From Colimorpha sp045640985 (lineage in GTDB: Bacteria > Bacteroidota > Bacteroidia > Bacteroidales > P3): 64,000 nucleotides of DNA. Made by a program: the position numbers and the translations under genes. Position 1 is the first letter of the stretch, and every line of letters starts with the position of its first letter. Positions 43,301 through 50,924 of this stretch are shown here, piece after piece. Where the stretch lies: assembly GCA_045640985.1 (NCBI GenBank), contig JAZUFZ010000037.1:5170-69169 (forward strand). The letters are read 5' to 3'. The notes under the pieces were generated by a model. The model saw nothing but the letters and a program-made list of their open reading frames with translations. It was not told the origin of the DNA and ran no database searches.

Positions 43301-44243
43301 AATTGGGTATGGTCACGCTCGTGAGGCCGCCACAACCAGAGAAAGCATAATGTCCGATGCTGGTCACCAAATTGGGTATGGTCACGCTCGTGAGACCGCT
43401 GCAACCAGAGAAAGCATAATGTCCGATGCTGGTCACCGAATTGGGTATGGTCGCGCTCGTGAGACCGCTACATTCCTTGAAAGCATAATCCGGAATTCTT
43501 GTCACGTTTTCCCCAATAGTAAGTGAAGTGAGATTAGTACAATCTTTAAACACTGGATATGTGGAACTCCCCATACTGGTACAATTCGTTGCATTATATA
43601 CAACTCTCGTAAGATTGCTGCAGTAAGCGAAAGCATATATTCCAATGCTGGTCACCGAATTGCCAATGGTCATGCTCGTGAGACCGCTGCAATTCCAGAA
43701 AGCATACTCTCCGATGTTGGTCACCGAATTGGGTATGGTCACGCTCGTGAGACCGCTACATCCCTTGAAAGCATAATCCGGAATTCTTGTCACGTTTTCC
43801 CCAATAGTAAGTGACGTGAGAGTTGTACAACCGCTAAACACAGGATATGAGTAACTTCCCATACTGGTACAGCTCGTTGCATTATATACAACGCTCGTGA
43901 GACCACTGCAACCATCGAAAGCATTACTTTCGATGCTGGTCACCGAATTGGGAATAGTCACGCTCGTGAGACCGCTGCAACCAGAGAAAGCATACTGTCC
44001 AATGCTGGTCACCGGATATGACCAACCATCGCTGGTAACGCTTGCAGGTATTTCGAGAACTCCTGAAGGCTTAGCATAGCCATAATAAATAATACCAAAT
44101 GAATTCGGATAAGTCACCGTGACCGAATCACCGACAATAGTGTAGTACAACCTCTGGCCGGTCGGCGCGACGGCGCTGAAATCGTAGGCCCAGCAACCGA
44201 TTGCACTGACAACACAAAAGGCTAAAATAATCAATCTTTTCAT
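40374..44243 (-). CDS. Large BspA-like leucine-rich-repeat surface protein
   Basis: A 1289-aa exported protein. Signal peptide MKRLIILAFCVVSAIGCWAY precedes DFSAVAPTGQRLYYTIVGD, shared with the paralogue at 44989. It contains dozens of 23-aa LRR_5 repeats (YAFSGCSGLTSVTIPNSVTSIG), interrupted by cysteine-bearing inserts (VVYNATNCTSMGSS; VLYCGPALGSPWGANHQYAEQDSLYY). The C-terminal MLHIFDIQGRMIVSENAV...PATGTYMVQVGNYPAQKVVVVK resembles a T9SS sorting domain. It is probably an adhesin attached to the outer surface. Three tandem, nearly identical 69-bp units (about 43250-43450) and a roughly 190-bp block duplicated at 42831 and 43475 indicate recent expansion. Confidence 0.9.
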   Translation of the reverse strand: MKRLIILAFCVVSAIGCWAYDFSAVAPTGQRLYYTIVGDSVTVTYPNSFGIIYYGYAKPSGVLEIPASVTSDGWSYPVTSIGQYAFSGCSGLTSVTIPNSVTSIESNAFDGCSGLTSVVYNATSCTSMGSYSYPVFSGCTTLTSLTIGENVTRIPDYAFKGCSGLTSVTIPNSVTNIGEYAFWNCSGLTSMTIGNSVTSIGIYAFAYCSNLTRVVYNATNCTSMGSSTYPVFKDCTNLTSLTIGENVTRIPDYAFKECSGLTSATIPNSVTSIGHYAFSGCSGLTSVTIPNLVTSIGHYAFSGCGGLTSVTIPNLVTSIGHYAFSGCGGLTSVVYNATNCTSMGSSTHPVFYGCANLTTLTIGESVTRIPDNAFSDCSGLTSITIPNSITNIGEYAFWNCIGLTSVTIPNSVTSIGIYAFAYCSNLMSVVYNATNCTSMGSSTYPVFKDCTNLTSLTIGENVTRIPDYAFKGCTGITHITIPENVESIGRNAFFWSNGNLTVQFNAIHCNEGYIYMQDGETYIGLAFAPSSVRNFIFGGQVQYVPNYICYHDSLLTSIEIPNSVTSIGEGAFDDCNSLTDASIGNSLISIGGAAFADCSDLTSVTIPNSVTSIGLSAFRGCSGLASVTIGDSVTNIGSKAFYGCNRLIKVIVPNSVTSIGDNAFYGVDIVMYCGTATGAPWGANHKYGAEQDSLYYLDCDMTIVSGCRSGLTVANIPEGVIGIADDAFYNCSGLTSVMMPSSVRYIGIQAFYNCRSLTSVTIPNAVTSIEESTFCGCSSLMSVVIPNSVNSIGSSAFRGCRGLSCVSIPNSVTSIGDGAFYGVDTVLYCGPALGSPWGANHQYAEQDSLYYSDCDMSTVIGCRPGLTVADIPEGVIAIANIAFANCRTLTSVTIPNSVTSIGLSAFYSCRSLTSVTIPNSVTSIGDWAFNDCIGLTSVTIGNSVTSIGKSAFGGCVGLTSIVIPESVSNIGSGAFKNCRGLTSVTFNAENCADMDNRNPTAVSNHNDPVFLGCTNVSQLIIGDNVRRIPSHAFDGFTGLQSVTIPEGVTSIGYGVFYGCSSVTNITFNAVNTTMQYRNYTGDIAPAFSGCNPTQITIGSNVQSIPDYAFYHLRSLPRVSIPNSVTSIGNYAFEGCSGLTNVTIGTGVTSIQNKAFAGCDHISAIACKAVTPPTVANNDAFEEVWKGLPLSVPNESVSQYQSAYAWREFTNIIGSTLGIEEVSPEYEIVSNSGSITISGAEGQMLHIFDIQGRMIVSENAVVGKQYQMPATGTYMVQVGNYPAQKVVVVK

Positions 44244-44290
44244 AATATTCTGTGTCTAAAATTATACAGTATCGTTATCTCATCTCCTGA

Positions 44291-44845
44291 TCATCCTACT
44301 TCCTGTACCTCTACGATCTCCCCGATGGAATCCAGGTAGCTGGTCATCGCCACATAGTCATCCACATCCACATTGGAAGCCTTGGCCGAAACCACAACCG
44401 TTGCAGGAATAACAAATACGCGCATAGCAATCGTTTCTGCTTCATGCGATTGCCCTGCGAAGTTATAATGACGGGTAAACGCCATACTCTTTGTTCCAAA
44501 AACAACCGTGTAAGAATAACTAACCAAACCGATAGACAAAGGCCATGCGTCATAAGCCCCATTATCGCTATAAAAATGAGACTCGCCATACACCAATACA
44601 ACGTCAGTCGCATCTATTGTTTCTGACAATTCTTTTACATAACGAGCCGTTTGGTCTCCGCTTTCACCTGTCGTGGCTGCAAATTGAATGTTGAAATCAT
44701 ACTTTTTAAACTGTGTCTCATTGTGAGTATGCTCACTGTCGGCATACTGGTCATGAGTATGGTTGATGTCTGCATACTCTTTACTGCATGAACCCATGGT
44801 TAAGGCTACTAAAGATGCCATTGCAACAAAAAGAATCTTTTTCAT
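44291..44845 (-). CDS. Lipoprotein with HTH-type histidine motif
   Basis: A 184-aa protein with lipoprotein signal MKKILFVAMASLVALTMGSC (Cys20). Just after it lies INHTHDQYADSEHTHNET, two HxH pairs spaced as in the metal-binding HxH motifs of phage tail-fibre tips and similar trimeric fibres. The remaining 140 residues look beta-rich with no recognised domain. It lies between two BspA-like genes on the same strand, 47 bp before the larger one, and might be co-transcribed with it. Function unknown. Confidence 0.65.
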   Translation of the reverse strand: MKKILFVAMASLVALTMGSCSKEYADINHTHDQYADSEHTHNETQFKKYDFNIQFAATTGESGDQTARYVKELSETIDATDVVLVYGESHFYSDNGAYDAWPLSIGLVSYSYTVVFGTKSMAFTRHYNFAGQSHEAETIAMRVFVIPATVVVSAKASNVDVDDYVAMTSYLDSIGEIVEVQEVG

Positions 44846-44988
44846 GTTCTGTTGTGTTCCGTTATCCCATCGAACCCGTCGGTTTGTTCTCGTGGCAATT
44901 CCTTACACGAAATAATATTAGAAAGAAGCGTGGAACTGCGATGCCAGACACTAAAAGGCATAACGCTTCAGAATTAATCATAGTCCGT

Positions 44989-46899
44989 TTACTTCACCAC
45001 AACTACCTTTTGGGCTGGATAGTTGCCCACCTGAACCATATAGGCTCCTGTGGCTGGAATATTGAACATACGCACACACTCGCTTCCTTTGTTCGTAATC
45101 AGGCAACGGCCCAGATTATCGAAAATACGTACCTGCATCTCCGGAGCATCCTTTACCACGATGGCGCCGTTTTCCGTGTCGATTGTGAAGTTCACACCCT
45201 CCACCTCGGTCACGCCTACCGGATTGGCCTCAAAGGTTGCCACATAGTTCATATTTCCGTTCACAGTCACCCGTCTTGGGTTTTCCGTATTTCCATCCGC
45301 CCATTGTACGAACATATTTCCCTGGATAGGAATGGCCGCGATCTCAACCTCCGTACCTTCCGGGAACGTTCCGTTACCTGCCACCAATCCGCGATTGTTA
45401 TTTCCCGACACCACAGAAAGCGTATAATACGTCAGTTGTTCGATAATGGTATCATAAACCGTTACAACCGTGGTGTCGTGGATAAACACATCCACGTATG
45501 AAGTATCGTAAACAAACACATCTACATAGGTCGTGTCATGTACAGGCACATAGGTAGTATCGTGAACATCCACATAGGTTGTGTCGTGAATATCAATATA
45601 TGTTGTATCATGAACCGGCACATAGACAGTGTCTCTCACCAGCAACGCAAAGTAAGCTGTGAGCGACGTGTCCTGTGTCAATGTAAAGGAATAGGGATTT
45701 GTCGTCACCCCGTTGCTCCAGTGGTCAAACTGATAGCCATTCGCCGGAACGGCGTATATCACAGCTTGAGGAGCCGAACACGTCGGTTGTGTCAGCACCT
45801 CAACCGTTCCCGTAGCCATATTACTGCTATTAGCCTCAAAAGAAAAGCCTTGAGCCTCTACGAAGTTGCTGAAATAGTTCCACCGGGAAAGGTACGACAT
45901 CTGGCTTCCGCATGGGATAGAGACAGGTATTGACATATCCACTAAAGAAAACAATGCAACAGTAGCCAACAAGGGAGCCGTTCTTGCCAATGAAGTGATT
46001 TCAGTTAAGCCACTGCAATTATAGAAAGCTCCCACTCCGATGTAGGTTACCGAACTTGGTATGGTCACACTTGTGAGAGTTATGCAATCTCTGAAAGCAT
46101 AGTCATTAATGACTAAAACGCCTTCTGGGATATTGGCAACAGTTAATCCTGACTGACAACCCGACACTATTGTCATACTGCAATCGGTAAAATAGATACC
46201 ATCCTGCTCAGCGTATTGGTGGTTTGCGCCCCAGGGGGTTCCAGTAGCAGCACCGCAATACAGAATTATGTCCACGCCATAGAAAGCATTACTACCGATA
46301 CTGGTTACCGTATTGGGAACAATTACACCTGTGAGCCTGTTACAGCCATAGAAAGCTTCGCTTCCAATGCTGGTCACCGAATTGGGGATGGTCACGCTGG
46401 TGAGGTTGCTGCATCCATAAAAAGTATAATTTCCGATGCTGTTCACCGAATTAGGGATGGTCACGCTGGTAAGGCCACTGCAACCACAGAAAGTACCTGC
46501 TTCGATATTGCTCACAGAATTGGGGATAGACACACTCGTGAGACCGCTGCAATTATAGAAAACACTCAATCCGATGCTGGTCACTGAATTGGGGATGGTC
46601 ACGCTCGTGAGACCGCTGCAATGGGCGAAAGCGTAATCCCCAATGATTGCCACGGTGTAATTTACACTACCATAGGTTACAATTGCTGGGATAACAAGAG
46701 CACCCGATGGAACGGAGAATCCATCATAACATTCGTCGGTATACAAAGCTTCGGAATTAGGATATGTCACCCCGACTGTTCCATTATTCACAATAGTGTA
46801 GTACAGCGTCTGCCCAGTGGGGGCGACGGCGCTGAAGTCGTATGCATACGACAATACCCCGCATGCCAATAAGGCTAAAAAGAATAAGAATCTCTTCAT
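44989..46899 (-). CDS. BspA-like LRR protein with HDTTY repeat stalk
   Basis: A 636-aa exported protein with signal peptide MKRFLFFLALLACGVLSYAY. LRR_5 repeats cover about residues 75-325. A Bacteroidetes repeat-like segment follows (YAVPANGYQFDHWSNGVTTNPYSFTLTQD), then about seven short repeats of the VxVHDTTYVD type (residues about 412-490), another WADGNTENPRRVTVNGN unit, and a C-terminal domain ending PATGAYMVQVGNYPAQKVVVVK, almost identical to that of the 1289-aa paralogue and probably a T9SS signal. The repeats likely form a stalk. Its message begins with a roughly 300-nt leader holding structured RNA copy 2. Confidence 0.88.
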   Translation of the reverse strand: MKRFLFFLALLACGVLSYAYDFSAVAPTGQTLYYTIVNNGTVGVTYPNSEALYTDECYDGFSVPSGALVIPAIVTYGSVNYTVAIIGDYAFAHCSGLTSVTIPNSVTSIGLSVFYNCSGLTSVSIPNSVSNIEAGTFCGCSGLTSVTIPNSVNSIGNYTFYGCSNLTSVTIPNSVTSIGSEAFYGCNRLTGVIVPNTVTSIGSNAFYGVDIILYCGAATGTPWGANHQYAEQDGIYFTDCSMTIVSGCQSGLTVANIPEGVLVINDYAFRDCITLTSVTIPSSVTYIGVGAFYNCSGLTEITSLARTAPLLATVALFSLVDMSIPVSIPCGSQMSYLSRWNYFSNFVEAQGFSFEANSSNMATGTVEVLTQPTCSAPQAVIYAVPANGYQFDHWSNGVTTNPYSFTLTQDTSLTAYFALLVRDTVYVPVHDTTYIDIHDTTYVDVHDTTYVPVHDTTYVDVFVYDTSYVDVFIHDTTVVTVYDTIIEQLTYYTLSVVSGNNNRGLVAGNGTFPEGTEVEIAAIPIQGNMFVQWADGNTENPRRVTVNGNMNYVATFEANPVGVTEVEGVNFTIDTENGAIVVKDAPEMQVRIFDNLGRCLITNKGSECVRMFNIPATGAYMVQVGNYPAQKVVVVK

Positions 46900-46914
46900 A
46901 TTTTTAATCTTTTT

Positions 46915-47203
46915 GTTGCATATCCAGGCTCAGAATATGCGTTTTTATACCCAAAACGAAGAAAGTGGAGCCCTTCATTGGTTCCCTATTTCTTGTAGTA
47001 GGGCTTGAGCTCCCTTTTGTGTAAAATAATGGTGAATGAAATGCTCCACCGATGATGTACAATATGTAAGATACATATATACACAACAATGGAGACGTTC
47101 ACTTTCCTATTTATTCCAACACAAATTTGTGAATTGCTCAAGTTCACTACAACGGAATAAGGCGAAAAATGCGTCTTTCTCGGTCATTCTAAATCGCTTG
47201 AAT
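46915..47203 (-). ncRNA. Candidate structured leader RNA, copy 2
   Basis: Minus-strand order: hairpin GTCATTC/GAATGAC (47206-47200 with 47189-47183); CGCATTTTTCG hairpin; stem ATTCC/GGAAT enclosing GTGAA/TTCAC with loop CTTGAGC (47142-47136); hairpin ATGTA/TACAT; stem GGTGGAGC/GCTCCACT (47050-47043 with 46971-46964) enclosing AGGG/CCCT with loop GCTCAAG (47010-47004), complementary to CTTGAGC; last, GCATAT/ATATGC with loop containing GAGCC. Element order and spacing match the copy at 30890-31175. It lies between a good promoter and the ATG of the HDTTY-repeat BspA gene. Confidence 0.8.
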
Positions 47204-47209
47204 GACGTT

Positions 47210-47242
47210 GCAAAAATACGCATAATTTTTGAATTGAACAAA
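47210..47242 (-). promoter_or_regulatory. Promoter of structured RNA copy 2 and BspA gene
   Basis: Minus-strand TTTG (47239-47242), 20-bp spacer, TATTTTTGC (47210-47218). The start is expected near 47203. Confidence 0.8.
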
Positions 47243-47410
47243 TTTTTTCAAGAAACTGAAGGAATTCCGGAGCAAATAGAGGTTATTCCTGCCGGTTTAT
47301 TAGACTATCCAAATCGATGCGATTCCAGTTGAAAGATGAAATTTCGATTTTTTACGACATTTTCGCTATTCTATTGATTTATAGCGAGAAGCATCCGACA
47401 TTCAACCGAC

Positions 47411-47562
47411 ATGAACCGACATTGATGTCGGTTCATGGCAGATAAAATTGAAAAATTCCTCAAAAACCATTTCAGAAAGCCGACCGGTTTTTGAGTCACA
47501 CGACTGGCCGTTTTTCCAGTTCCGAACCGACATGAACCGACACGAATGTCGGGTCATGTCGG
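47411..47562. repeat. Two strong hairpins built on CCGACATGAACCGACA
   Basis: ATGAACCGACAT (47411-47422) and ATGTCGGTTCAT (47425-47436) form a perfect 12-bp stem with a TG loop. CCGACATGAACCGACA (47527-47542) and TGTCGGGTCATGTCGG (47547-47562) form a 16-bp stem with one mismatch and a CGAA loop. The core CCGACATGAACCGACA is the same in both. They lie in the gene-free stretch 47243-47881. Confidence 0.8.
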
Positions 47563-47691
47563 ATGGATGTCGGATGCTATCCACAGAGAAACAGTAACAT
47601 ACGCAAAAAGTCATCAAAAACTGGGATTTCATCTTCCGTAGCAAAAAGAGCCCTGATCGGGAACCGAATCGAAGCAACGCTATCCGGTGGG

Positions 47692-47735
47692 TTTCTCTCT
47701 GGTATCTCTCTGGTTTCTCCCTGGTAACTCCCTGG
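47692..47735. repeat. 11-nt-period array, site 3
   Basis: TTTCTCTCTGG, TATCTCTCTGG, TTTCTCCCTGG, TAACTCCCTGG: four exact 11-nt steps. Its complement (CCAGAGAGATA) matches sites 1 and 2. Confidence 0.8.
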
Positions 47736-47881
47736 TGGGGCCCTCTGCGGGACACCAAAACCACGGACACTCAACACCGCTACTCCGCCCCTATTCGGGA
47801 AGCATCACGCACGGAGACACAACACAGATTACAATAATTTTCTTCCTAAACTATGATTAATGTAACGATAGCCCATAAAAT

Positions 47882-47914
47882 AAGGGGCTGATTTCATGAA
47901 AAACCAGCCCCTGA
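47882..47914 (-). terminator. Terminator of the CoA-transferase gene
   Basis: GGGGCTG pairs with CAGCCCC across a 14-nt loop just after the stop codon; the minus strand continues TTATTTTATGG. Confidence 0.7.
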
Positions 47915-47921
47915 AGATTCT

Positions 47922-49178
47922 TTATAAAGTGGCGATATACGCCTGGAGTGTGTCGCGGACACTGGGATGGGCGATGGAACAGAGCAGTCGGGCCCGTTCC
48001 CGCATGGGGCGGCCAAAGAGGTTTACTCGGCCATATTCGGTCACGACCCAGTGGACGCAGGTTCTGGGCGTTACGACTCCTGCGCCTGGGGTAAGTTGCG
48101 GGACAATCTTGCTTATGCCTTTGGCTGTGATGCTGGGCATGGCGATGATAGGAATTCCGCCCTTGCTCCAGGAAGCCCCGAGCATAAAATCGAGTTGTCC
48201 ACCGCTGCCGCTGAAGATTTTCGTGCCTATGGAATCGGCACAGACCTGTCCGGTAAGGTCAATCTGGAGGGCGCTGTTGATAGCCACCACCGCCGGATTC
48301 CGGGCGATTACAGCAGGATTATTGGTGTAGGCCACGTCCTGCATGAGGACATCGGGATTGAGATTGACGAAATCGTAGAGTTTCTGGGTACCTTTGAGGA
48401 AAGTAGCCACATGTTTTCCCGGATCAACTGTCTTGCGGCTTCCATTGATGATGCCTTTTTCAATCAAAGGAAGGGCGCCGTCGCTGAACATCTCGGAATG
48501 GATGCCGAGATCCCTATGGTCTCCCAGCTGAGCCAGCACGGCATTAGGAATACTTCCGATACCGATCTGAAGTGTAGCCCCGTCGGGAATGAGTTCGGCG
48601 ATATAGGAACCGATTTTCTCATCCTGAGGACTGAGCGGCGGAAAGTCCGCCTCTACAAGCGGATGGTCATACTCCACAAAGGTGTTGATTTTCTCTATCG
48701 GGAGAACCGCATCGCCATAGCAATAGGGCATCTGGGGATTGACCAGGGCGACAACTTCGCGTGCCTGTTCTATGGCGGCAAGGGTACAATCGACCGAAGT
48801 CCCCAATGAGACCGTTCCGTCCGGCTGCGGGGCACTTACCATAAGGAACACCACATCCACGGGCTGAAGTCCTTCGCGAATCATACGGGGCGTATCGCTC
48901 AGACTGCAGGGGATATAATCAGCCGACCCCTCCTGGGTGGCTTTACGCACATTGCCGCCCACAAAGAACGAATCCAGATGAAACCGGGGATGAGTGGCAT
49001 ACTCGGCATAGCCTTCGGTATAGAGGTGGGTGATATGGATGGAATGGAGATTTTCCTGTTCGGCACGCTGTACGAGCGCCTGAATCAGCGGTTCGGGTGC
49101 TGCTGCCACACAGGGCCAGTGCAGACGGTCTCCGCTGCGAACACATTTTACAGCTTGGGTAAGGGTTGTATATTGCAT
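47922..49178 (-). CDS. Acetyl-CoA hydrolase/transferase family CoA-transferase
   Basis: A 418-aa class I CoA-transferase of the 4-hydroxybutyrate/acetate type. It moves CoA between acyl-CoA and a carboxylate. Landmarks are the IGIGSIPNAVLAQLGDH glycine-rich loop, the catalytic glutamate in LGIHSEMFSDG, and GSGGQLDFMLGA near the C-terminus. Next to the methylmalonyl-CoA decarboxylase genes it may release propionate from propionyl-CoA using acetate or succinate, though butyrate or 4-hydroxybutyrate substrates are possible. A terminator-like hairpin separates it from the gene upstream, so it may be transcribed partly on its own. Confidence 0.88.
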   Translation of the reverse strand: MQYTTLTQAVKCVRSGDRLHWPCVAAAPEPLIQALVQRAEQENLHSIHITHLYTEGYAEYATHPRFHLDSFFVGGNVRKATQEGSADYIPCSLSDTPRMIREGLQPVDVVFLMVSAPQPDGTVSLGTSVDCTLAAIEQAREVVALVNPQMPYCYGDAVLPIEKINTFVEYDHPLVEADFPPLSPQDEKIGSYIAELIPDGATLQIGIGSIPNAVLAQLGDHRDLGIHSEMFSDGALPLIEKGIINGSRKTVDPGKHVATFLKGTQKLYDFVNLNPDVLMQDVAYTNNPAVIARNPAVVAINSALQIDLTGQVCADSIGTKIFSGSGGQLDFMLGASWSKGGIPIIAMPSITAKGISKIVPQLTPGAGVVTPRTCVHWVVTEYGRVNLFGRPMRERARLLCSIAHPSVRDTLQAYIATL

Positions 49179-49195
49179 AACTGATATGGGGTAAA

Positions 49196-49224
49196 AAAAG
49201 CACAGCCACGAGGACTGTGCTTTT
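49196..49224 (-). terminator. Terminator after the decarboxylase beta-subunit gene
   Basis: AAAAGCACAG (49196-49205) pairs with CTGTGCTTTT (49215-49224), a 10-bp stem, followed on the minus strand by T residues. Confidence 0.75.
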
Positions 49225-49246
49225 GTGGTTATTCAATTCACTGTTA

Positions 49247-50416
49247 TTAGTGGAGGAATCCAAGAAGAATACCGGCAGCAACAGCGGAACCTACCACACC
49301 AGCCACATTGGGACCCATTGCGTGCTGGAGGAGGTAGTTGGTCTTGTCGTATTCGAGACCTACGTTGTTGGATACTCGGGCAGCATCAGGAACTGCAGAC
49401 ACACCGGAGTTTCCGATAAGCGGATTCAACTTGTTGCCCTCTTTCAGGAAGAGGTTCATGAACTTCACGAATGCGACACCGAAGAAGGTTGCCACTACAA
49501 ATGAGAGCGCACCGAGGAGGAAGATGAGCAGACTGCGGCCGGTGAGGAAGGTGGTAGCTTCGGTAGAAGCACCCACAGTAAGACCGATCAGCAGTGTGCA
49601 GATATTCACGATGGCGTTGCTTGCGGTATCGCTCAGACGCTTGGTAACACCGGATTCCTTCAACAGGTTACCGAAGAAGAGCATACCCAGCAGCGGCAGA
49701 CCTGAAGGAACGATGAAACAGGTGAAGAGGAAACCGATGATTGGGAAGAGAATCTTCTCCAGTTTGGAAACCTGACGTGGAGGTTTCATACGGATAGTAC
49801 GTTCCTTCTTGGTGGTGAGCAGACGCATGATAGGCGGCTGGATTACAGGCACAAGTGCCATATAGGAATAAGCAGCCACGGCGATAGCACCCATCAGATG
49901 AGGAGCCAACTGGGAAGAGAGGAAGATTGCGGTAGGACCGTCAGCACCGCCGATGATACCGATTGCACCAGCCTCTGCAGGGGTGAATCCCAATGCCATA
50001 GCACCCATATAGGCTGCAAAGATACCCACCTGAGCGGCAGCACCGATAAGCATCAGTTTAGGATTGGAGAGCAGAGCCGAGAAGTCGGTCATGGCTCCGA
50101 TACCAAGGAAAATCAATGGCGGGTACCAGCCGTTCTGCACACCGTGGTAGAGTATGTTGAGAACGGAGCCCGATTCATAAATACCGATTTTAAGGCCTGG
50201 ATAGAAAGGAATATTACCCACCAGCATACCAAATCCGATAGGAACGAGCAGAAGCGGTTCAAATTCAAACTTGATTCCAAGGAAGATAAAAAACAGACCT
50301 ACACATATCATTGCGATATGGCCGAAGGTTACGTTAGCGAAGCCGGTATATTGAAGAAACTGAACCAGCTGGGTTGACATAAACTCCATAAAGCCACCTG
50401 TAGCTAATGTTATCAT
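49247..50416 (-). CDS. mmdB: Na+-translocating decarboxylase beta subunit (MmdB/OadB)
   Basis: The membrane subunit of the sodium-pumping methylmalonyl-CoA (or oxaloacetate) decarboxylase. It decarboxylates carboxybiotin and exports Na+. The 389-aa product has about nine to eleven helices, the conserved GIIGGADGPTAIFLSSQLAP segment (Asp-containing Na+ site), IPFYPGLKIGIYESGSV and the C-terminal NPLIGNSGVSAVPDAARVSN. It sits downstream of the biotin carrier gene in the usual order. The substrate is inferred as methylmalonyl-CoA from the linked epimerase. Confidence 0.95.
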   Translation of the reverse strand: MITLATGGFMEFMSTQLVQFLQYTGFANVTFGHIAMICVGLFFIFLGIKFEFEPLLLVPIGFGMLVGNIPFYPGLKIGIYESGSVLNILYHGVQNGWYPPLIFLGIGAMTDFSALLSNPKLMLIGAAAQVGIFAAYMGAMALGFTPAEAGAIGIIGGADGPTAIFLSSQLAPHLMGAIAVAAYSYMALVPVIQPPIMRLLTTKKERTIRMKPPRQVSKLEKILFPIIGFLFTCFIVPSGLPLLGMLFFGNLLKESGVTKRLSDTASNAIVNICTLLIGLTVGASTEATTFLTGRSLLIFLLGALSFVVATFFGVAFVKFMNLFLKEGNKLNPLIGNSGVSAVPDAARVSNNVGLEYDKTNYLLQHAMGPNVAGVVGSAVAAGILLGFLH

Positions 50417-50481
50417 TTTTCTATTTTTTTCTAAGTTAAAAGATTTTAGTTAGCGGTTTCATTTGAAACCAGAAGAACAGA

Positions 50482-50919
50482 TTAGCCGATAACAACCATA
50501 ACGTCGCCCTCAAGCACGCTGTCACCTTTGCGGACTTTCACTTCGGTAACGGTACCTGCAGATTCAGCTTCGATGTTGTTTTCCATCTTCATGGCTTCGA
50601 GAAGCACGAGACGCTGGCCGGCATTTACCTTATCACCGACATTGACAAATACATCGAGGATAACACCAGGGAGCGGAGTGGTAACCTTGGTGCCTGCACC
50701 GGAGGCTACTGGAGCCGGGCTTGATTTCTGAACCTCGCCTGCTGCTGCGGAAACGCGAGGACGAGGCTTCACGACTGCCGTTTTCTGTGGTTTCATTTCC
50801 TGATCCACAGTAACCTTGTATGGAGTTCCGTTAACGTCGAGAGAAATCTCCTGACCTTCAACTGAATTGATATCGACATTATATTCGGTACCGTTTATTT
50901 TGAATTTATAGTTTTTCAT
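50482..50919 (-). CDS. mmdC: Biotin carboxyl carrier subunit of the decarboxylase (MmdC)
   Basis: A 145-aa protein. A variable N-terminal region and a Pro/Ala-rich linker (KPRPRVSAAAGEVQKSSPAPVASG) precede a biotinyl domain (TPLPGVILDVFVNVGDKV...VLLEAMKMENNIEA), where the lysine of EAMKMEN carries biotin. It shuttles CO2 from the transferase subunit to the membrane subunit. It begins 5 bp after the OadG-like gene ends. Confidence 0.95.
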   Translation of the reverse strand: MKNYKFKINGTEYNVDINSVEGQEISLDVNGTPYKVTVDQEMKPQKTAVVKPRPRVSAAAGEVQKSSPAPVASGAGTKVTTPLPGVILDVFVNVGDKVNAGQRLVLLEAMKMENNIEAESAGTVTEVKVRKGDSVLEGDVMVVIG

Positions 50920-50924
50920 GATAT

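Noticed and set aside
43250..43450. CRISPR-like regular repeats
   Set aside because: The 69-bp units are in-frame LRR codons of a surface protein with no spacers between them.
46904..47089. 61-codon minus-strand frame before the BspA gene
   Set aside because: It overlaps structured RNA copy 2, and its translation does not match the frame in copy 1.
47402..47770. 122-codon minus-strand frame
   Set aside because: It crosses the two palindromes and the 11-nt array; there is no recognisable protein.
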